In this document: in pieces, positions 1-15,769 of the stretch | Position numbering within the stretch: the stretch's first letter is position 1 | How the letters are laid out: each line of letters opens with the position of its first letter | Origin: Saccharospirillum salsuginis | GTDB taxonomy: Bacteria > Pseudomonadota > Gammaproteobacteria > Pseudomonadales > Natronospirillaceae | Length of the DNA stretch: 64,000 nt | NCBI RefSeq assembly: GCF_014651855.1 | Contig: NZ_BMXR01000002.1 | Coordinates: 310,001 to 374,000, forward strand | Direction: 5' to 3' | Position numbers and translations under genes: made by a program | The notes under the pieces: model-generated | Told to the model about the DNA's origin: nothing | Database searches by the model: none | The model's input: only the letters and a program-made list of their open reading frames with translations

Positions 1-504
1 CTAGAGACCAATATCGACGCCTTGCTTGCCAAGGACGCCGATGCCCTGGTTCAGGCCATCGCGCGATCCTGCCGATTGAAAGCGGATATCGTCGCCGCCG
101 ATGAGACCGAGCAGGGCATTCGCGCCATATTGAACCTGGGTCATACGTTTGGCCATGCCATCGAAGCCGAACTGGGCTATGGGCTTTGGTTGCATGGCGA
201 GGCGGTCGCAGCCGGTATGGTCATGGCATCCGACCTTTCCCAGCGCCAGGGGTGGATTGACGGCGAAGTGACCGAGCGGGCCAGGAACCTGCTGTCGGCC
301 GCCCGATTGCCGGTGGCGCCACCGCCGCAAATGACACCCGACCGTTTCATGAACCATATGGCCAGAGACAAGAAAGTCGAATCTGGCCAATTGCGCCTGG
401 TTCTGTTGGAGGCGCTCGGCCGAGCCACGGTTACGTCCACGTTCGATCCGGCTCGACTGGAAGCTTGTCTGAGCGCCTTCTGCACTTCTCACTCTCAGCC
501 GTGA
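1..504 (+). CDS. aroB: 3-dehydroquinate synthase, C-terminal part
   Basis: This is the last 167 codons of AroB, which converts DAHP to 3-dehydroquinate in the shikimate pathway in the cytoplasm; the 5' end lies outside the window. The reading frame is open from base 1. The motif GHTFGHAIE and the following HGEAVAAGM carry the histidines expected to bind the catalytic metal. The gene directly precedes a DamX-like gene and glutamate synthase, the order seen in pseudomonads. Family assignment is secure from the motifs; nothing can be said about the start. Confidence 0.95.
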   Translation, partial: LETNIDALLAKDADALVQAIARSCRLKADIVAADETEQGIRAILNLGHTFGHAIEAELGYGLWLHGEAVAAGMVMASDLSQRQGWIDGEVTERARNLLSAARLPVAPPPQMTPDRFMNHMARDKKVESGQLRLVLLEALGRATVTSTFDPARLEACLSAFCTSHSQP

Positions 505-569
505 TATCGTCCACTGGACAGGGGCCGAAGCACCCGGTTTAATGGTCCAAACACGCCAGAGATCAGTCT

Positions 570-2036
570 ATGCAGGATATGCCGGATCAACTCCAGCGAA
601 TGCTCGACTTTTACGGGCTGGCACAGGACCCGTTCGGTGAGCAGGTCGATGCCACGGTATTCAGCAATGCCGGCGACCGGTCCGAGCTTGCGGAACAATT
701 CAAGCACCTCCTGACATTCAGTCCCCAGGACTGCCTGTTGATGGCACCCGCCGGAGGCGGTAAAACCGCTTTGGCTCAACAGGTATTGAAACGGTTGGAC
801 GATGAATGGCGCGTCGCCTGGGTCAATGCCGCCGAGGCCACTCAATTGGACGATCTGGTTCGGGAACTGATCGGTCAACTGGGCCTGGGGTTGAAGGCCG
901 ACGGCGATATAGCATCGGCATTCCGGAACATTGCCGATGTTATCCGGCAGCGTACCGAAGATGGCGAATTCTTTCTGTTAATCGTGCAACATGCCGATCA
1001 GCTGCCTCTCGATGTCCAGCAGTGGCTCCAGTCGTTTCGCACACTCAGTCCACGCCCTGACAGTCGATTGCGTCAACTCTGGCTGGCGAGTTCCGCCACG
1101 GCCATCGAGCAGGCGGACAATGACGATCAATGGTACAGCCTCGTACTCGAACCCTTTAACGCCAGCGACGCCCTGACCTATTTAAAAGACCGATTCGCCG
1201 GTGCCGGCCAATTGGATGGCGTCCCCATTGAGCCTCGCGATGTTACGCGTTTGAACGAATTGGCCGGTGGCTTACCCGGCGAGTTGAATCAAGTCGTCAA
1301 GGATTACCTGATTGCCGGCACCTACAAAACCACGGAACGGCGTCAGGGGTTTCCGCTCACCCATGTGTTGGCCGGCGCGGCCGTTGTCACCGTGGTCGTA
1401 CTGGCTGTTCTGTACAGTCAACAACCCGCCAATGAGTCGGTTGACATAACCTCTTCCCAGCAGACCAACACGGAGACCGAGGAACCCACCGAGGTACAAC
1501 AGAGACTGGCGGAAGCCGCGGCACGTATAGAGGCGCGTCGTCAGGAGGGGGTGGCATCCGCTTCCGAATCCGAGCCGGTTGCAGAGCCGGAGCCGGCATC
1601 CGACACGTCACCGACTGATCCACCGAGCGAGACATCGCAGCTTGCTACTCAGACGACCGAGAACCCGGCGGCGACACCCGGAAGTACCGATGTGGACACC
1701 GAACAGCCCGATGCGTCGACGGAGGTCGAAACGGATGCCGGGGGTGATCGTGGCCTGATGGCTACGGCAGCGGACAGCGACTATACGTTGCAACTGCTGG
1801 GCGTGCGGGATCGTTCTGCGATTGAACGAGTGGTGTTGGGCCTGGAAAACCCGGACCGGTTCGAGATCGTTTCGTCCACTTACCAGGGTGAGCCCTGGTA
1901 TGTCCTGATTCACGGGCAGTATGAGGATGCGGCCCAGGCTCGAGCCGACATCGACCGCCTGCCGGACGTATTTAGTGGTCAGTCTCCCTGGCCCCGTACC
2001 TTTTCCAGCTTAAGAGCCGACGCACCTGAAGAGTGA
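570..2036 (+). CDS. damX: DamX-like protein: AAA ATPase, membrane anchor and SPOR domain
   Basis: A 488-residue protein in three parts. Residues 1-250 form an ExeA/AAA-type ATPase with a Walker A motif (APAGGGKTAL, residues 59-68). Residues about 263-283 are a hydrophobic membrane segment. A Ser/Glu/Thr/Pro-rich linker follows, then a C-terminal SPOR domain at about 406-486 that would bind denuded septal peptidoglycan. The role is inferred to be in cell division at the inner membrane. E. coli DamX has the SPOR domain but no ATPase part; the ATPase-SPOR form after aroB is usual in pseudomonads. The gene follows aroB after 65 bp and is probably in the same operon. The symbol is used for position and SPOR domain. 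Confidence 0.8.
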   Translation: MQDMPDQLQRMLDFYGLAQDPFGEQVDATVFSNAGDRSELAEQFKHLLTFSPQDCLLMAPAGGGKTALAQQVLKRLDDEWRVAWVNAAEATQLDDLVRELIGQLGLGLKADGDIASAFRNIADVIRQRTEDGEFFLLIVQHADQLPLDVQQWLQSFRTLSPRPDSRLRQLWLASSATAIEQADNDDQWYSLVLEPFNASDALTYLKDRFAGAGQLDGVPIEPRDVTRLNELAGGLPGELNQVVKDYLIAGTYKTTERRQGFPLTHVLAGAAVVTVVVLAVLYSQQPANESVDITSSQQTNTETEEPTEVQQRLAEAAARIEARRQEGVASASESEPVAEPEPASDTSPTDPPSETSQLATQTTENPAATPGSTDVDTEQPDASTEVETDAGGDRGLMATAADSDYTLQLLGVRDRSAIERVVLGLENPDRFEIVSSTYQGEPWYVLIHGQYEDAAQARADIDRLPDVFSGQSPWPRTFSSLRADAPEE

Positions 2037-2109
2037 CCCGGCTTTTCAATATCCTCCTCGTGATTTTCACTCATGCGACTGAATTATCCGCTTATTATAC
2101 CGTTATTAA

Positions 2110-2137
2110 TTGTTTGATGCCTTTCGCTCAGTAGACT
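2110..2137 (+). promoter_or_regulatory. candidate sigma-70 promoter of gltBD
   Basis: TTGTTT (2110-2115) and TAGACT (2132-2137) are separated by 16 bases in the 246-bp gap before gltB. The region is clearly more AT-rich than the flanking genes. It would leave a leader of about 140 nt. This is a motif match only. Confidence 0.4.
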
Positions 2138-2282
2138 CGGCGCCAGTTCTCAGAGTTTTTGGGAGCGCATTTCACCGTGCCGAGATGCGTGAAACCCAGG
2201 AAACATCGGCAGTACCAGTCATCGGAACGTCTGTTTGTCCCGGCTGTAGTCAATGTTTCCCGTCAACAAGAAGAGAGTCACT

Positions 2283-8165
<5,883 letters not shown>

Positions 8166-8200
8166 ACCAATCGCTGACAGTCGGCAGGGAGTGCTGGCTG

Positions 8201-8770
8201 TCAGTTGAGTGATCGATTCACATGCGTCAGAAATTGGGAAATTTGAGACTTGTGATGTTGCGCCTGAGTAATGGCCCAGTGCCCGGATTGAACCATGGGG
8301 TCATCGAATTTCAATCGTCTGGACAATCCCGCCAGGGCTCTTAAGACATTACGGGGGTCTTGATAGCCCGCCAACCAATCGTCTTCGCGCATCCAGTTCA
8401 ATGTCTTTTCCAGTTTGGCAGGCAACGTCAAAGCGCCAAAACGTCGAGATTGTTCGTAGCAAATGCGGGTGAATGCCGTCAGTGATCGCTGGTGGTATTC
8501 CGTCCAATGCTTCGCCAGATGATGATCAATCAACATATCCACGACGATGGGCGTCGTCTTCCTCAGTTTCGGTCGTAACGCCTGTCGCAACGGCTCCAGA
8601 ATTGGCGTTCGGTCCGTCTCCTTGTCCAACCACTGATGCCGGTCGAAATGCACCAGAAACTCTTCGGAGACCTCATCCGGCGAGGGTCGCTTGCCGAAAT
8701 CCGGCCAGAGACTGCCCATCAGGGCGTCCGGAGTGGGGTCGGAGAAGAGCCAGTGGCCCAGGTAGTTCAT
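8201..8770 (-). CDS. acpH: ACP phosphodiesterase (AcpH family)
   Basis: A 189-residue protein matching the AcpH family, which removes the 4'-phosphopantetheine group from acyl carrier protein. Support comes from the N-terminal MNYLGHWLFS block, the LMGSLWPDF segment, a conserved FDRHQWLDKETD region and DMLIDHHLAKHW, which holds the Asp and His residues expected to bind metal. Length matches E. coli AcpH (193). The gene is convergent with gltD; a 7-bp stem (8174-8180 with 8198-8204) overlaps both 3' ends and could act as a weak shared terminator, though it lacks a T-run. It is divergent from hemE across about 110 bp. Confidence 0.8.
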   Translation of the reverse strand: MNYLGHWLFSDPTPDALMGSLWPDFGKRPSPDEVSEEFLVHFDRHQWLDKETDRTPILEPLRQALRPKLRKTTPIVVDMLIDHHLAKHWTEYHQRSLTAFTRICYEQSRRFGALTLPAKLEKTLNWMREDDWLAGYQDPRNVLRALAGLSRRLKFDDPMVQSGHWAITQAQHHKSQISQFLTHVNRSLN

Positions 8771-8821
8771 GAGTGTCTCCCGGGTGGATTGACGTCCGTC
8801 AGTCTAACACACCGGCGAGTT

Positions 8822-8850
8822 CGTCAGTGGCGGGTGCGGTGCGTATAATG
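8822..8850 (+). promoter_or_regulatory. candidate hemE promoter
   Basis: A perfect -10 box TATAAT lies at 8845-8850, about 30 bp before the hemE start. The -35 region at 17-18 bp spacing (TTCGTC or TCGTCA) is a poor match. The call rests mainly on the -10 box and its position in the acpH-hemE divergent gap. Confidence 0.45.
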
Positions 8851-8879
8851 CGGGCACTTTTCCGTTTGGGGACCCTGTT

Positions 8880-9944
8880 GTGGCTGAATTGAAGAACGAC
8901 CGCTTTCTGCGCGCCCTGATGCGCCAACCTGTGGATCGAACGCCGGTCTGGATGATGCGTCAAGCCGGGCGCTATCTGCCGGAATACCGCGAGACCCGGG
9001 CTCAGGCCGGGGATTTTCTGAGCCTGTGTAAAAATGCGGACTTCGCCTGTGAAGTGACCCTGCAGCCACTGGAACGTTACCCTCTCGACGCGGCCATTCT
9101 GTTCTCTGACATTCTGACCATTCCCGATGCCATGGGGCTGGGCCTGTATTTCGAGACCGGCGAGGGGCCGCGCTTCGAAAAAACTGTGCGTACCATGGCC
9201 GATGTCGAGGCTCTGCATCAGCCTTCGGCCGACGGCGATCTGGGTTATGTGATGAACGCGGTCGGTACGATTCGCCGTGCCCTGAACGGCCGGGTCCCCC
9301 TGATCGGCTTCTCCGGCAGCCCCTGGACGCTCGCCACCTATATGATCGAAGGAGGCGGTTCCAAGGATTTCCGTTTTGCCAAGGCCATGCTCTACGATCA
9401 GCCGGAGGTGATGCACGCCCTGTTGGATCGTCTGGCCCGGGCGGTCACCGAGTACTTGAACGCCCAGATCGAAGCGGGCGCCCAGGCGGTGCAAATATTC
9501 GATACCTGGGGCGGGGCGCTCAGTCACCCGGCCTACCGTGAGTTCTCACTGGCGTACATGAGCCGGATCGTCAAAGGCCTGAAACGCAGCCACGACGGTC
9601 GAACCGTTCCGGTGATCCTGTTCACCAAGGGCGGGGGGCAGTGGTTGGACGCGATGGCGGACAGCGGCGCCGACGCCCTGGGGCTGGACTGGACAACGTC
9701 GCTGACCGACGCTCGTCAGCACGTGGGCGACCGGGTCGCGTTGCAGGGGAATATGGACCCGTCCGTCCTCTATGCATCACCGGATCGGATTCGTGAAGAG
9801 GTCGAACGCATCCTCGCCGAGTACGGCAAAGGTGCTGGCCACATCTTCAACCTGGGCCACGGCATTCATCAGTTCGTCGATCCGGATCGCGCCGGGGCAT
9901 TCGTGGAGGCGGTGGTCGAGCTGAGTCCGAAATACCACCGCTAG
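8880..9944 (+). CDS. hemE: uroporphyrinogen decarboxylase
   Basis: A 354-residue enzyme that decarboxylates uroporphyrinogen III to coproporphyrinogen III in haem synthesis. The N-terminal signature [18 protein letters not shown], with its catalytic arginines, and [18 protein letters not shown] are intact, and length equals the family norm. The start is TTG: no ATG or GTG exists in frame nearby, GGGGA lies six bases upstream, and translation from TTG gives the family-typical [13 protein letters not shown]. The gene follows gltD/acpH as in pseudomonads, while hemC and hemD are about 7 kb downstream. Confidence 0.96.
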   Translation: MAELKNDRFLRALMRQPVDRTPVWMMRQAGRYLPEYRETRAQAGDFLSLCKNADFACEVTLQPLERYPLDAAILFSDILTIPDAMGLGLYFETGEGPRFEKTVRTMADVEALHQPSADGDLGYVMNAVGTIRRALNGRVPLIGFSGSPWTLATYMIEGGGSKDFRFAKAMLYDQPEVMHALLDRLARAVTEYLNAQIEAGAQAVQIFDTWGGALSHPAYREFSLAYMSRIVKGLKRSHDGRTVPVILFTKGGGQWLDAMADSGADALGLDWTTSLTDARQHVGDRVALQGNMDPSVLYASPDRIREEVERILAEYGKGAGHIFNLGHGIHQFVDPDRAGAFVEAVVELSPKYHR

Positions 9945-10035
9945 AGCAGGCTCGATAATCAGTAGGATCGCTTGCAGGAGGCGGACGCCGAAACTGAATC
10001 TCCGCCGCCCGCTGCGCATCCTGAAAGCCGTCGTT

Positions 10036-12432
10036 CTATTGGCCGGGTACCAACAGTAAACTCCACTCGGTCGGTCCCGGCAGGAATCGGCTGGGTCGGC
10101 CTTCCACCCAGTCCCGATGACCCCGATCATAGTACGATGACAATGGGTGCCCGCTTTGACCGGTCGCCATATGGAAAATGCCGTTCTCCTCATGGCCGGG
10201 TGCGACCACCATCCGCTCCGAAGCGCCGGAGTCCGGAGATTGAACTCTGGGCATGTAGGTATCGCCGTCCATGGGTTCGGCTGGCATATTCAGCCAGTTG
10301 GACAACACTGTGGGTAATGCACCACTCAGTGGGTGGGTAATGTCCAGTCGGTTCGCTTCCCCCCAGGTCCGGTCGGACAGGGAGGCCTCTCCCTGTGTCA
10401 GTTCGGTCAGTGTATCCACCGCCATGCGCACCATGAAGTCATCCCAGGAAGCAAACCCCTCGGGTAAATGGCGCTCCGGTTGCTGGTTAACCAGCGCCCA
10501 GACCGGGTACTCTAGGAAATTATCCACCTGGCCCGGCCAGAAGGCATTGCTGGCATTGGCCAGATAGTCGTAGACCGGACCGACAGTCTGATCGATCACC
10601 CGTTCCCGATAGCGCTTGACGATCCGATAGCCCACCGAGGTTTTGCTGGCGCGCCCCTGCCAGTTCTCGACCTGATCGTGGAGTCGGTTCAACGGCGGCC
10701 GATCGGCCAATGTCTCCTCGTCCAGAACGGCCAGCATCAAGCGTTGCCAGCGTTCCAGGAAGACCGCACGGTCGTCGAGCATGATGTCCAGGAAGTCCTG
10801 CTCGGTGAAGGTCTCCAGCGCGAAGAGGTCATCGCGAATCTGTTGCTGGCGCGCACCCAGGGCATAGCCACCCCAGCCGACCCGATCGAGTTGGCCATCG
10901 ACGATGCGTGCGTTGGCCGTCCAGAGTCGGCCCGGCTCCGGATTCACGATGCGCGGGTATTCGGCCGCGCTGAGGTAGCCGTTCCAGCCATGGTTGCCTG
11001 CCGACCAATCGCTGGGCTGTTCCGCTGAAAAGCCGTTTTCCTCGAAGCCGAAACGGCGGGGCAGGCGGCCCATGATGGTCCAGGCCTGATTCCCCCGATC
11101 GTCCACTACATTCAGATTCTGACCGGGCACGCCGGACACGGCTGCGACATCGAGAGCTTCATAAACGGTGTTGGCTTTCTCCATCCGAATCAGATTCAGG
11201 TTTGCTCCTTCCACATCGTGAGCCACCCATCGCAAGGCGGTAAGATTGCCCAGGTGATCTTCGCCGATGACCGGCCCCCAACGGGTCAGGCGGACGTCAA
11301 CCTCGACCGGCTCTCCACCCTTGATGTCGACGGATTCGCGTTCGACCCGAAACGGCTCCCAGCCGTCCGGGGTCAGGTACTCGGAGCCCTCGGCATTGGT
11401 CTGTAAAGTGATGCTGTCGTGGTAGTCTCCGTTCGAGTTGGTGAAACCCCAGGCGATATGCTGGTTCGATCCGACCACCATGGCCGGCGCGCCCGGCAGG
11501 GTAGCGCCGGTTACCCGCCGTTGATCGCCCCCTGGCAGTATCCATGAGGCGCGGTACCAGATGTTCGGTACATTCAGGCCCAGATGCATGTCGTTGGACA
11601 CCATCCCGGCGCCGTAGGCGGTACGGTCACCGGATGCGGACCAGTTATTGGAGCCCAGTTGCACCTCATCGCGATACTCCCAGTCGCGAGCCGCCAGAGC
11701 GCCGCTCTGCAGTTCCGTCAACGGTGTCTGTGGGAAGTCGGCTTCAAAGCGATAGGCTTCGCCCTCCACGGGGGCATCCCATCGACCGCCGCGCGGAGTC
11801 AGGAACTCGTACCAGTCCGCCGGCAACAGGTCCTTCATCACCGCCAGAGACCGCTCACGTTCGTTCCATTCCGGCTGTAAATCCAGGTACATGCTGTACA
11901 GGGTCAGAATGCTGTCCGCCGCTTGCCAGGGTTCGGGTTGAACCCGCAGCAAACGGTACTCGAAAGGTGGACTCGACAGGGCATTCAAGCCGGCATTGAC
12001 GCCCTGGGTGTAGGCATCCAGAACCCGGCGCGAGCCGGTATCCATTGCCGCCACCGCCCGCTGCGCGCGTTTGCGAAACTGGTGCAATCGAATCCGTTGG
12101 TCATAGTTCGCCGCCACCGGTCCGACCAGTGCCGCCAATTCCCCCGCCGAATTTCGACGCAGCAAGTCCATCTGGAAATAACGTTCCTGCGCATGCAATA
12201 CACCCAGGGCAAACGCTGTGTCCGGTCGGTTACTGGCTTCGATGGTCGGAATGCCCTGGGCATCCCGTTCGATCGATACCCGGTCGTTCAACCCGGACAA
12301 CGACAATTCACCGTCCAACGGCGCCAGGCTGCCGTTCAGCTGCCACCACACCCAGGCCACGCCGCCCGCAGCGAGGACCAGCAACAACAACAGGGTCCGA
12401 AATACCCATCGGACGGGACGCGACAACGCCAT
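10036..12432 (-). CDS. penicillin acylase family N-terminal nucleophile hydrolase
   Basis: A 798-residue Ntn hydrolase of the penicillin acylase family (penicillin G/cephalosporin/AHL acylases). The precursor has a hydrophobic N-terminal segment (about residues 11-29) that is a signal anchor or uncleaved signal. It would be cut autocatalytically before Ser261 in VQLGSNNWSASG, making Ser261 the N-terminal nucleophile of the beta chain. Later motifs (NDMHLGLNVPNIWYRAS and the asparagine-containing oxyanion region) fit. The start at 12432 has AAAGGAGACTCTC before it and replaces a longer frame. The likely location is periplasmic. Substrate cannot be told from sequence: beta-lactams, acyl-homoserine lactones or other amides are all possible. 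It is convergent with hemE. Confidence 0.85.
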   Translation of the reverse strand: MALSRPVRWVFRTLLLLLVLAAGGVAWVWWQLNGSLAPLDGELSLSGLNDRVSIERDAQGIPTIEASNRPDTAFALGVLHAQERYFQMDLLRRNSAGELAALVGPVAANYDQRIRLHQFRKRAQRAVAAMDTGSRRVLDAYTQGVNAGLNALSSPPFEYRLLRVQPEPWQAADSILTLYSMYLDLQPEWNERERSLAVMKDLLPADWYEFLTPRGGRWDAPVEGEAYRFEADFPQTPLTELQSGALAARDWEYRDEVQLGSNNWSASGDRTAYGAGMVSNDMHLGLNVPNIWYRASWILPGGDQRRVTGATLPGAPAMVVGSNQHIAWGFTNSNGDYHDSITLQTNAEGSEYLTPDGWEPFRVERESVDIKGGEPVEVDVRLTRWGPVIGEDHLGNLTALRWVAHDVEGANLNLIRMEKANTVYEALDVAAVSGVPGQNLNVVDDRGNQAWTIMGRLPRRFGFEENGFSAEQPSDWSAGNHGWNGYLSAAEYPRIVNPEPGRLWTANARIVDGQLDRVGWGGYALGARQQQIRDDLFALETFTEQDFLDIMLDDRAVFLERWQRLMLAVLDEETLADRPPLNRLHDQVENWQGRASKTSVGYRIVKRYRERVIDQTVGPVYDYLANASNAFWPGQVDNFLEYPVWALVNQQPERHLPEGFASWDDFMVRMAVDTLTELTQGEASLSDRTWGEANRLDITHPLSGALPTVLSNWLNMPAEPMDGDTYMPRVQSPDSGASERMVVAPGHEENGIFHMATGQSGHPLSSYYDRGHRDWVEGRPSRFLPGPTEWSLLLVPGQ

Positions 12433-12653
12433 GAGAGTCTCCTTTTGAATGCTTGTTATCGGGCCAGTCGGTGGCCGACTTCGAAAGGTCAGTATCCGTG
12501 GCCGAACTCTCGGCAACCGATACGGATTCGCCGAGCAGTCAAAGAGTTTCGCACAGGTATGTAATCGTTCCCAAGTGACTTGAGATCACTACACAGTCTT
12601 TGTTCAACAATCCTGCCAAGTCTCGGCAATCTCAATCGGATTGTCATAACCTG

Positions 12654-12683
12654 TTGAAATTGCGACACTTGTCGACTTATTGA
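12654..12683 (+). promoter_or_regulatory. candidate promoter toward parC in the 496-bp gap
   Basis: TTGAAA (12654-12659) and TATTGA (12678-12683) are 18 bp apart in the AT-richer part of the gap between the acylase and parC. The rest of the gap (12433-12653) shows no gene. The repeat element at 12722-12865 would lie in the parC leader if this promoter is real. Confidence 0.3.
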
Positions 12684-12721
12684 TGAAAGTCATGAATTCC
12701 GCACAGGGTCAGCGCCGGATG

Positions 12722-12865
12722 CCGGGCGAGCCCAGTCGAGGATGTCGGCCGCCTGGCCGGTTTTTGCTCCATGCAAAACCGGCACTTCCGCCATCCATGG
12801 CGGTCGGACACGGCCGTCAAGCCCCCATGGATGGGTTCACGGCGACCTCGACTGGGCTCGCCCGG
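12722..12865 (+). repeat. hairpin repeat element, copy 1
   Basis: The ends are perfect 20-bp inverted repeats (12722-12741 with 12846-12865). Inside are two extra hairpins, at about 12755-12783 (GCCGG arms, loop TCCAT) and 12788-12803 (CCGCCAT/ATGGCGG). The conserved core remnant CAAGCCCCCATGGATGGG then TTCACGGCG comes just before the right arm. Outside the right arm is a flank (AGCCGGTGCGGGTTCCTGGCAC) that recurs near other copies. It lies 63 bp before parC. Confidence 0.85.
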
Positions 12866-12928
12866 TAGCCGGTGCGGGTTCCTGGCACTACTGAGAAACC
12901 GATCCAAAATGTCCGGGCGACACCACGA

Positions 12929-15172
12929 ATGAGCGATCAATCCAGCGAATACACCGAAACGCTATCCCTCGGCCAATTCACCGAGAAGGCCTACCTGGAC
13001 TACTCCATGTACGTCATCCTCGATCGGGCACTGCCCAATATCGGTGACGGTCTCAAACCGGTTCAGCGGCGTATTATCTACGCCATGAGCGAACTTGGCT
13101 TGAAAAACACCGCCAAGTACAAAAAGTCCGCGCGCACCGTCGGGGATGTGCTCGGTAAGTACCATCCGCATGGCGACAGCGCCTGCTACGAAGCCATGGT
13201 GCTGATGGCTCAGTCGTTTTCCTACCGTTATCCGCTGGTCGACGGCCAGGGCAATTGGGGTTCCCCGGACGACCCCAAATCCTTCGCCGCCATGCGGTAC
13301 ACCGAATCGCGCCTGCACGCCAACTCCGCATTACTGCTCGACGAGTTGGGGCAGGGCACAGTCGACTGGGTGCCCAACTTCGACGGTACCATGGACGAAC
13401 CCTCGGTATTGCCTGCGCGCTTGCCGCACATCCTGCTGAACGGGACCACCGGTATCGCCGTCGGCATGGCGACCGACATACCACCGCACAACCTGAAGGA
13501 GGTCGCGGCCGCCTGCGTCCACCTGCTGGATGCTCCGGACGCCAGCGTTCAAGACCTGATGATGCACATCAAAGGGCCGGATTTTCCGACCGGGGGCGAA
13601 CTGATCAGCCCGCGCGACGACCTGCGCAAGATCTACGAAGGCGGGCGGGGCACCGTTAAGGTCCGGGCCAGTTACGAGGTCGAAAACAGCGAAATCATCA
13701 TTCGCGAATTGCCGTTCCAGGTGTCCGGCTCCAAGGTACTGGAGCAGATCGCCCAGCAGATGCAGGGCAAGAAACTGCCCATGGTGAGTGACCTGCGCGA
13801 CGAATCGGATCATGAAAACCCGACTCGGCTTGTCATCGAACCGCGCAGCAATCGGGTCGATGTCGACGCCCTGATGAACCACCTGTTCGCGACCACCGAT
13901 CTGGAAAAGACCATTCGCGTCAATCTGAACATGATCGGCACCGACGGGCGCCCCCAGGTCAAGGCGCTCAACCGCATACTGACTGAATGGCTCGAATTCC
14001 GTACCACCACGGTTCGCCGGCGACTGCAGCACCGGCTCGACAAGGTCATCGCCCGTCTGCATATTCTCGACGGCCTGTTGATCGCGTATCTGAACATTGA
14101 CGAGATCATTCACATCATCCGCACCGAGGACAAACCCAAGCCGGTGCTGATGGAACGGTTCGGACTCAGTGACGTTCAGGCCGAGGCCATTCTCGAGATC
14201 AAACTGCGTCAATTGGCCAAGCTGGAAGAAATCAAGATTCGCGGCGAACAGGACGAGTTGTCCGCCGAGCGGGAAAAGCTGGAGAAGACCCTCGGTTCCC
14301 AGGCACGGATGCGTACCCTGATCAAGAAGGAAATCCTCGCCGACGCTGAAACCTATGGCGACGACCGCCGCACCCGCCTGGTCGAGCGCGAAGAGGCCCA
14401 GGCATTCAGCGAGACGGAAATATTGCCGTCCGAAGCGGTCACCGTGGTCCTGTCCAAAAAGGGCTGGATCCGGGCGGCCAAGGGGCACGATATCGACCCG
14501 ACCGGCCTCAACTACAAGGCGGGCGACGGGTTCGCCTTCGCCGGTCCCGGCAAGAGCAACCAGCCGACCGTATTGCTCGACTCCACCGGCCGTACCTACA
14601 CCCTGGCGACGCACAGTCTGCCCTCGGCCCGGGGGCAGGGCGAACCGATATCCGGGCGCGTTAACCCGCCGCCGGGGGCCGAGATGTGTGGTCTGATGAT
14701 CGGTGAACCGGGCGAGCAATATCTGCTCGCTTCGGACGCAGGGTACGGTTTCATCGCCCGGTTCGAGGACATGATCGGCAAGAACAAGGCCGGCAAGTCC
14801 GTCCTGTCGCTGCCCAAGAACGCTCGCGTCCTGCCGCCGGCCTCTGTCCACCAGTTGCAGACCGACTACCTGGCCGCGGTCAGCAACGAAGGCCGGCTAC
14901 TGGTGTTCCCGGTGCGCGATCTGCCGGAGCTCGGCAAGGGCAAGGGCAACAAGATCATCAACATACCGTCCAGCCGGGCCTTGGAGCACGAAGAGTATAT
15001 GGTAGGAGCGGTCGTATTGGGCGCGGACGACACCCTGCTGGTCTACGCCGGCAAACGGAAGCTGAAGCTGAAAGGCGCCGACCTCGAGCACTATCTGGGC
15101 GAGCGTGGCCGGCGCGGCAACAAACTGCCGCGCGGTTTCCAGAATGTGGCCGGCATCGAGGTCGAACGCTGA
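12929..15172 (+). CDS. parC: DNA topoisomerase IV subunit A
   Basis: A 747-residue ParC, the DNA-breaking subunit of topoisomerase IV that decatenates daughter chromosomes with ParE. The start [17 protein letters not shown] at 12929 matches family length (E. coli 752); the longer open frame from 12872 runs back toward the repeat element. The quinolone region reads [13 protein letters not shown], with the wild-type Ser and Glu at the usual resistance positions, and the catalytic tyrosine is in [12 protein letters not shown]-terminal beta-pinwheel region follows. parE is not in the window; in many relatives it is adjacent. No strong Shine-Dalgarno is visible. Confidence 0.95.
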   Translation: MSDQSSEYTETLSLGQFTEKAYLDYSMYVILDRALPNIGDGLKPVQRRIIYAMSELGLKNTAKYKKSARTVGDVLGKYHPHGDSACYEAMVLMAQSFSYRYPLVDGQGNWGSPDDPKSFAAMRYTESRLHANSALLLDELGQGTVDWVPNFDGTMDEPSVLPARLPHILLNGTTGIAVGMATDIPPHNLKEVAAACVHLLDAPDASVQDLMMHIKGPDFPTGGELISPRDDLRKIYEGGRGTVKVRASYEVENSEIIIRELPFQVSGSKVLEQIAQQMQGKKLPMVSDLRDESDHENPTRLVIEPRSNRVDVDALMNHLFATTDLEKTIRVNLNMIGTDGRPQVKALNRILTEWLEFRTTTVRRRLQHRLDKVIARLHILDGLLIAYLNIDEIIHIIRTEDKPKPVLMERFGLSDVQAEAILEIKLRQLAKLEEIKIRGEQDELSAEREKLEKTLGSQARMRTLIKKEILADAETYGDDRRTRLVEREEAQAFSETEILPSEAVTVVLSKKGWIRAAKGHDIDPTGLNYKAGDGFAFAGPGKSNQPTVLLDSTGRTYTLATHSLPSARGQGEPISGRVNPPPGAEMCGLMIGEPGEQYLLASDAGYGFIARFEDMIGKNKAGKSVLSLPKNARVLPPASVHQLQTDYLAAVSNEGRLLVFPVRDLPELGKGKGNKIINIPSSRALEHEEYMVGAVVLGADDTLLVYAGKRKLKLKGADLEHYLGERGRRGNKLPRGFQNVAGIEVER

Positions 15173-15196
15173 CGCCAACGTCAGCCTTTCCTCTCA

Positions 15197-15248
15197 CACT
15201 CCGTTCGTTTTCAGCTAACCTCATAAGGCATCGAAAACGGACGGAGTG
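15197..15248 (+). promoter_or_regulatory. 16-bp hairpin covering the ribosome binding site of the next gene
   Basis: Bases 15197-15212 pair with 15233-15248 over 16 positions with a single G-U, leaving a 20-nt loop. The right arm contains ACGGAG, the only good Shine-Dalgarno for the ATG at 15255. There is no T-run after it, so a translational switch or an RNA-stabilising structure is more likely than a terminator. Confidence 0.7.
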
Positions 15249-15254
15249 CCTGTA

Positions 15255-15527
15255 ATGACCATCGATACCCAGATTGCCAACTACTACGAAAAACTGGTGG
15301 TGGACGAGCTGACTTCCCGAGACGAAGTGGCCGGCAAGCCCGAGGACGAGTTGGCAGACATCGCTTGTGTGGCTTTGAACCGGCTGCCCGCCCGGTACTA
15401 CCGGTTTTCCGTGGATATGGCGTTTTATCTGTCGGTGCAGGAACAGCACCAGATGGAACTGGCGGTCAGGGACGCGGTGACCCATGCCCTGAAATTTGTC
15501 CAGGAACACGGTCGTGGTGGCGAGTGA
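15255..15527 (+). CDS. small ComFB-domain protein
   Basis: A 90-residue protein resembling the late-competence ComFB family: an N-terminal helix (NYYEKLVVDEL) and the family block ADIACVALNRLPARYYR followed by VDMAFYLS. No membrane segment or signal peptide is visible. ATG 15255 is preferred over GTG 15246 because ACGGAG (15241-15246) then stands at normal spacing. In cyanobacteria, ComFB-type proteins have been reported as c-di-GMP receptors; whether this one binds the nucleotide is unknown, but two c-di-GMP enzymes are encoded 12 kb away. It stands alone, with a terminator directly behind it. Confidence 0.65.
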   Translation: MTIDTQIANYYEKLVVDELTSRDEVAGKPEDELADIACVALNRLPARYYRFSVDMAFYLSVQEQHQMELAVRDAVTHALKFVQEHGRGGE

Positions 15528-15574
15528 CTCGAAAGCGCCGGTGAAGCTCCGGCGCTTTCGGAGTTTTATTTTTC
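15528..15574 (+). terminator. rho-independent terminator after the ComFB-like gene
   Basis: The stem GAAAGCGCCGG (15531-15541) pairs with CCGGCGCTTTC (15549-15559), can be extended by CTC/GAG, and is followed by TTTTATTTTT. It begins at the stop codon of the gene. Confidence 0.9.
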
Positions 15575-15622
15575 AAGTTTAGGAGTTCGTGCGGGCTGTG
15601 AGGCAGTGGCCCACGCCGGCTA

Positions 15623-15729
15623 CCGGGCATGCCCCTGTGGGGTCGGGCGGAATGCCGCCCACTCAATCCATCCATGGAGCCTAGACCGCAGCATCCTTGC
15701 TGCGGACTACCCCACAGGGGCATCCCCGG
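15623..15729 (-). repeat. hairpin repeat element, copy 2
   Basis: Outer arms of 21 bp with one mismatch (15623-15643 with 15709-15729). On the minus strand the core reads GTCCGCAGCAAGGATGCTGCGG, then AGGCTCCATGGATGGATTG, and then a GC hairpin (GGGCGG/CCGCCC). It has the same two-hairpin plan as the other copies, with AAGGA and ATGGA loops. It lies about 40 bp beyond the stop codon of the minus-strand sugar-binding gene, so the core would be in that gene's 3' UTR. Confidence 0.8.
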
Positions 15730-15769
15730 AATCTGCCGCTAGTCAGTTCGGCGAACTCCGAAAGTTGAG

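Noticed and set aside
10036..12432. Specific assignment as an acyl-homoserine lactone acylase
   Set aside because: The family is clear, but substrate residues cannot be told apart by eye and no quorum-sensing genes are nearby.
12722..12865. Hairpin elements as plain transcription terminators
   Set aside because: None has a T-run, several lie upstream of genes or after a separate good terminator, and the conserved inner core is not needed for termination.
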